From: Candidatus Brocadiaceae bacterium
GTDB lineage: Bacteria > Planctomycetota > Brocadiia > SM23-32
NCBI GenBank assembly: GCA_012728835.1
Contig: JAAYEJ010000005.1
Coordinates: 1-64,000 of the forward strand
DNA: 64,000 bases
Direction of reading: 5' to 3'
In this document: positions 60,628 to 64,000 of the stretch, piece after piece
How positions within the stretch are numbered: position 1 is the stretch's first letter
How the letters are laid out: every line of letters starts with the position of its first letter
The notes under the pieces: model-generated
Told to the model about the DNA's origin: nothing
What the model saw: only the letters and a program-made list of their open reading frames with translations
Database searches by the model: none
Translations under genes and position numbers: made by a program

Positions 60628-62304
60628 ATGGACGATCTGAGGGGGCTGGCGGGCGCGCGCCTGCGGATGCTCGGCCACGCCGCGCACGAGTTCCTCACCG
60701 GATCGCGGCTCCGTGCGGCCGTCGTGCTCGGGCTGGTCGCCGGCTTCTGGCTGCTGATGTTCGCGATGTTTCGCGATGCCTTCGCGTTCCTGAACTCGTA
60801 CCGCGGGCTGAGCGACATCGTGCTCGACTACCTGTTCGCGTTCTTCTACCTCTCGCTCCTGGTGATGATGACGATCAGCAACGCCGTCATCGCCTACGCG
60901 TCGCTCTTCCGGAGCGAGGAGACGACGTTCCTGTTCGCCCTGCCTCTGGGCGAGGAGAACACGTTCTGCTACCGCGCGACGGACTCGCTCGTCTTCAGCA
61001 CCTGGGGCATGGCGACCCTGGTGGTGCCGATGATCCTGGCCTACGGCGTCACGTTTCCCACCCACGTGATGTTCTACCCGGCGGCGGCGGTGCTGGCCGT
61101 GCTGTTCCTGCTGCTGGCCACGGAACTCGGGGCGTTCTTCGCCTTGCTGGCCGCGCTCGTGCTGCCGCGCCGAAAGGGCACGATCCTGGCGCTGCTCATC
61201 GCCGTCGGCTGCACGCTGCTCCTCCTCTGGGTTCTGCCCCTCTGGCGGCAACGCTCACAGAACCTCTTCAGCGAGGCCGGCATCCGGTCCGTGATCGACC
61301 GCATCGCGTTCTGCCAGCACTGGGCCCTGCCGAGCCGCTGGGTGAGCCACGGCATGCTGGCGGCCGCCCGCGGGCAGGCGCGCCAGGCGCTCTTCCTGAC
61401 CCTGATGCTCGCGTCCAACGTCGCCTTCGTCGGCATGGTCACGCGGCGGTTCGGCTTCCATGCCTTCCGGCATGCGTGGACGTCGCTGCAGGGGGCCGGC
61501 AGCCGGAGGCGCCGCACCGCCAACGGCGTGGCCGATGCCCTTCTGGACGGCCTGGTGTGGTTCCTGCCGCTCCGCCTGCGCCTCCTGGTCGTCAAGGATC
61601 TGAAGACCTTCCTGCGCGACCCCACACAGTGGTCGCAGTTCCTGCTCTTCTTCGGGCTGCTCGGCCTCTACGCGTTCAACATGCCACGCTTCGGCCTGCA
61701 GGACGCCGCACCCCTCTGGCACAGCCTGAGTTCGAACCTGAACCTGGCGGCGACGTGCCTGACGCTCGCAACGCTGACGAGCCGGTTCGTCTTCCCTCAG
61801 TTGAGCCTGGAGGGCCGGCGCATCTGGATCACGGGGCTCCTGCCGCTCCCCCGCACGACCGTCCTGTGGGGCAAGTTCTTCTTCGCCGCCGCCGGCACGT
61901 TCGTCATCAGCGCCGGCCTGGTGGCCGTCGGCGACACGTCCATCGGACTGCCGGCGTGGACGGTGGCCGTGCACGTGCTGACGGTCGCCTGCGTCTGCTG
62001 CGGCCTGAACGGGCTGGCCGTCGGGCTCGGCGCGCTCTACCCGCGCCCGGGCACCGACAACCCGTCGCGGATCGTCAGCAGCTTCGGCGGCACGCTGAAC
62101 CTGATGTGCAGCATCAGTTTCCTGGCCTTCGCGCTGGCGCCCGTCGTCGTGCCCCTGCACATGCACGCGGTCGGGATCCTGCACGGCGGCCGGTTCGCGT
62201 TCTGGATGGCGGCGGGGCAGACGGTCGTACTGGCCGTATCGGCCGTCGCCTGCCTGGTGCCCATGCTCGCCGGCGCCCGTGCCTTCCGCCGCATGGAGTT
62301 CTGA
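60628..62304 (+). CDS. ABC-2-type exporter permease
   Basis: The 558-residue membrane protein has about 12 helices in two groups (residues ~35-240 and ~315-545), separated by a basic cytoplasmic loop (~265-310, GAGSRRRRTANGV). ATG 60628 has GGAGG (60615-60619) 8 bases upstream; ATG 60613 overlaps the ATPase stop but lacks such spacing. It resembles large ABC-2 permeases of the YthQ/putative exporter kind, not the O-antigen Wzm type. The substrate is unknown. Confidence 0.8.
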   Translation: MDDLRGLAGARLRMLGHAAHEFLTGSRLRAAVVLGLVAGFWLLMFAMFRDAFAFLNSYRGLSDIVLDYLFAFFYLSLLVMMTISNAVIAYASLFRSEETTFLFALPLGEENTFCYRATDSLVFSTWGMATLVVPMILAYGVTFPTHVMFYPAAAVLAVLFLLLATELGAFFALLAALVLPRRKGTILALLIAVGCTLLLLWVLPLWRQRSQNLFSEAGIRSVIDRIAFCQHWALPSRWVSHGMLAAARGQARQALFLTLMLASNVAFVGMVTRRFGFHAFRHAWTSLQGAGSRRRRTANGVADALLDGLVWFLPLRLRLLVVKDLKTFLRDPTQWSQFLLFFGLLGLYAFNMPRFGLQDAAPLWHSLSSNLNLAATCLTLATLTSRFVFPQLSLEGRRIWITGLLPLPRTTVLWGKFFFAAAGTFVISAGLVAVGDTSIGLPAWTVAVHVLTVACVCCGLNGLAVGLGALYPRPGTDNPSRIVSSFGGTLNLMCSISFLAFALAPVVVPLHMHAVGILHGGRFAFWMAAGQTVVLAVSAVACLVPMLAGARAFRRMEF

Positions 62305-62349
62305 ACGGCCCCACCGCCGGCGCCACCGGCACGCAGGATTCGGGCGCGC

Positions 62350-62610
62350 TCAGACGGCGATGATGCACGTCCGGCCGGGCTCGAGGCCCGTCGACGCCGG
62401 CAGCGTCAGGTAGTGGTGTTCGTGGGGCTCGTCCGGCCCCTGGCAGGTGCACTGCTCGCTTACCACGCGCAGGCGGCGGCGCGTTCCGTCCACGTCCGCC
62501 ATGAACGCCGCGCCCGGCTGCGGCACCCTCCCCCACTCCGTCTTCGGCCACAACACGCACAGCCCGAAGTCGTCCCTGTGCAGCACCTTTCTCCTGACCC
62601 GCGTCGCCAT
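62350..62610 (-). CDS. Small hypothetical protein
   Basis: This 86-residue protein is of no recognised family. ATG 62610 follows GGAGG at ~8 bases. It starts MATRVRRKVLHRDDFG and looks like a small beta-barrel protein (WGRVPQPGAAFMADVDGTRRRLRVVSEQ in part). CTCQGPDEPHEHHYL holds two Cys and three His that could bind metal. No signal peptide or helix is present. It converges with the ABC permease gene. Confidence 0.55.
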   Translation of the reverse strand: MATRVRRKVLHRDDFGLCVLWPKTEWGRVPQPGAAFMADVDGTRRRLRVVSEQCTCQGPDEPHEHHYLTLPASTGLEPGRTCIIAV

Positions 62611-62763
62611 TCGCCCCGCCTCCACAGATTGGTCATCCACGACTACGCAAAAGCAGAGCACCTGCCGCAGAGCACGCGCAGGGCGCTGAAACAACGCCAT
62701 CCCCTGCCGCCTCTGCGTCCTCCCCTCTCTCTGCGGTGAAACCGATACGAGCCGTTCCCCCCC

Positions 62764-62797
62764 AGAGAAAGGGGCGCCCGTAGTCGGGGCGCCCCTT
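62764..62797 (-). terminator. Rho-independent terminator of the class II aldolase-like gene
   Basis: AAGGGGCGCC (62769-62778) pairs with GGCGCCCCTT (62788-62797) across a 9-base loop. Read on the minus strand, the stem is followed by TTTCTCT. It lies 30 bp after the stop of the 62827 gene. Confidence 0.6.
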
Positions 62798-62826
62798 GGC
62801 GTGCGTCGGTACGGCTCTGAGATGCG

Positions 62827-64000
62827 TCACTCGGTGGCGTTCGAGTCGCGGAAGACGACGTCGCGCTCGGCCACCTCGGCCAGCACCTTGCGGAACTCGG
62901 GGCCCCGCTGCCAGCACTGGCAGCTCTTGATGAGTTCGATCGCGCTGTCGGCAGTGGCCTTGACCTCCAGTTCCTTCCGGCCGCGGCCGATGGCGTCCTT
63001 CTCGCGGTTCAGGATGCCGTCGCGATACTTGTCGATCCACTGGACCTGCGCCATGGTGCCGGCGAACAGGTGCTGGGTGTTGATGTTGCGCTTGAAGACC
63101 GGGCCGATGAGGTCGTCTTCCCACAGGAAGCCCGTGCCGCCGTGGCCCGCGTAGGCGATGTGACGGCCCATGAGGTCCTTCAGGGCGCTCTGGGCGGCCT
63201 GCAGACGGCCGAAGTCGATCTTGAACTGCTCGCCCGCCTTGGCGGCGTGTTTGCTGCCGACCTCGTAGGCGATGCCGTCGGCGTCGGTCTTCTGCACGAA
63301 CGTGGTCAGGTGCTTCAGGAACGCCTGAGCCTCTTCCTCCGGCATCGTCGGCGCGCCCTTGGGGGCGTGCGGCCCCGGCCAGTAGGCGTATTCCTCTTCC
63401 TCGCCGCTGCTGCCGGTCGCGCTGAACTCGGCCTCGATGATCACGTCCGTGTTGTCCAGACCCACGCGGACGCCGTCGATCAGCCACTTGGAGCTGGCCA
63501 GGTTCACGGCCGCCGGGGTGGCGCCGGTGTCGATCATCGCCCAGGCGGGGTCGCTCAGGTCCACCGAGCCGAAGAAGTCGCGCGCATACTCGCCGAACTC
63601 GTCGCTGGTCAGGTAGTTGACGTATGCGGCGAACTCCCCCTTGCTCACGTTGCAGCCGATGGACTCGATGGCGTCCTCCAGCAGTGCGCGCGCCACCGGC
63701 TCGTAGATGCCGCCGCAGCCGTGCGGTTCGGCGTAGGCCTTCACGCTGAACTTCGGCGAGGTGTAGTGGTCCAGGCTCATCCAGATCAAGTCGGCATCGT
63801 AATCGTCCGCGATCCAGTCAAGCATCTGGGCCGCCCGCCGGGCGCCCACGGCGGCGGGGCGCGTGCGCGTGTTGCGCCGGACGCCTTCGATGGGCTTCAG
63901 CTTCTTCGGGTGGCTGCCGGTCTGGTCCGTGGCCGTGTAGCTGATCTGGATGATCTGCGGGCTGCCCTGGAAGGCGGCCGAGGCCATCACGAGCCCACGC
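62827..64000 (-). CDS. Class II fructose/tagatose-bisphosphate aldolase-like protein, 5' end outside the window
   Basis: The C-terminal ~390 residues are present, and the frame stays open to the window edge. The pattern is that of class II aldolases: SPQIIQISYTAT early, LIWMSLDHYTSPKF (Asp-His of the active site), AYAGHGGTGFLWED (metal-binding His and GG-x-G) and VFKRNINTQHLFAGTM, which matches the family's V-K-x-N-x-D-T-Q segment. Class II enzymes cleave fructose- or tagatose-1,6-bisphosphate with zinc. It is longer than ordinary FBA and the match is by pattern only, so the substrate is uncertain. An ATG near 63987 is internal, not the start. Confidence 0.6.
   Translation of the reverse strand, partial: RGLVMASAAFQGSPQIIQISYTATDQTGSHPKKLKPIEGVRRNTRTRPAAVGARRAAQMLDWIADDYDADLIWMSLDHYTSPKFSVKAYAEPHGCGGIYEPVARALLEDAIESIGCNVSKGEFAAYVNYLTSDEFGEYARDFFGSVDLSDPAWAMIDTGATPAAVNLASSKWLIDGVRVGLDNTDVIIEAEFSATGSSGEEEEYAYWPGPHAPKGAPTMPEEEAQAFLKHLTTFVQKTDADGIAYEVGSKHAAKAGEQFKIDFGRLQAAQSALKDLMGRHIAYAGHGGTGFLWEDDLIGPVFKRNINTQHLFAGTMAQVQWIDKYRDGILNREKDAIGRGRKELEVKATADSAIELIKSCQCWQRGPEFRKVLAEVAERDVVFRDSNATE

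Overview
The window reads as high-G+C DNA from a diderm bacterium, most likely a planctomycete or close relative. This is an inference from content: an LPS heptosyltransferase, a PilT ATPase, Flp-type pilins, an FHA protein, a large PQQ-propeller/malectin lipoprotein, membrane-anchored substrate-binding proteins, and an archaeal-type (COG2521) methyltransferase. No rRNA or CRISPR array was seen. One tRNA-Leu is present.

Region by region. (1) 1-8669 is an accessory segment with visibly lower third-position G+C. It opens with a truncated ISNCY-like insertion sequence. It then carries a Cys-rich small protein, two secreted LolA-like proteins with C-terminal membrane anchors, and a secreted C39-peptidase-like protein between them. 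A GNAT acetyltransferase follows. The segment ends in a scar: a broken phosphodiesterase gene, an internally deleted IS66 element, a second ISNCY-like end, and the 3' remnant of a glycine-betaine-binding protein gene. (2) 8787-12464 holds a nucleoside deaminase, a FecR/DUF6600-type secreted protein and a sugar isomerase/epimerase. (3) 12653-19444 is a tight operon of two ModA-like binding proteins, an unrecognised secreted protein, an FtsX/LolD-type ABC pair and a ModB/ModC-type ABC pair. (4) 19507-25593 encodes a 1303-residue composite PQQ lipoprotein, a secreted nitrilase-family enzyme and a URO-D-family protein.

(5) 25613-31604 (minus strand) holds tRNA-Leu and the run dapA-pilT-gspE-like-cvpA-pgsA behind one strong promoter, plus rpsR. 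(6) 31689-39012 holds a sigma-54 activator, a DUF58 protein, a metallophosphoesterase, FxsA, tatA-hisD and RqcH. (7) 39081-43283 holds a nucleotidyltransferase/GHMP-kinase fusion, RNase PH and the COG2521 methyltransferase. (8) 43289-54256 (minus strand) contains two complete carbohydrate/iron-type ABC importer operons, each behind a readable sigma-70 promoter. (9) 54341-64000 holds a purine permease, an FHA protein, a 20-bp tandem repeat, two Flp pilins behind a sigma-54-type promoter, dapB, a heptosyltransferase with an ABC exporter, and a class II aldolase-like gene cut by the window end.

The two most unusual blocks are the IS-bounded secreted Cys-rich/C39/LolA-like cluster (144-5786) and the dual ABC operon with two ModA-like proteins and an unknown secreted partner (12653-19444). 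All functional links between genes are inferences from order and overlap. No database search or composition calculation could be run.
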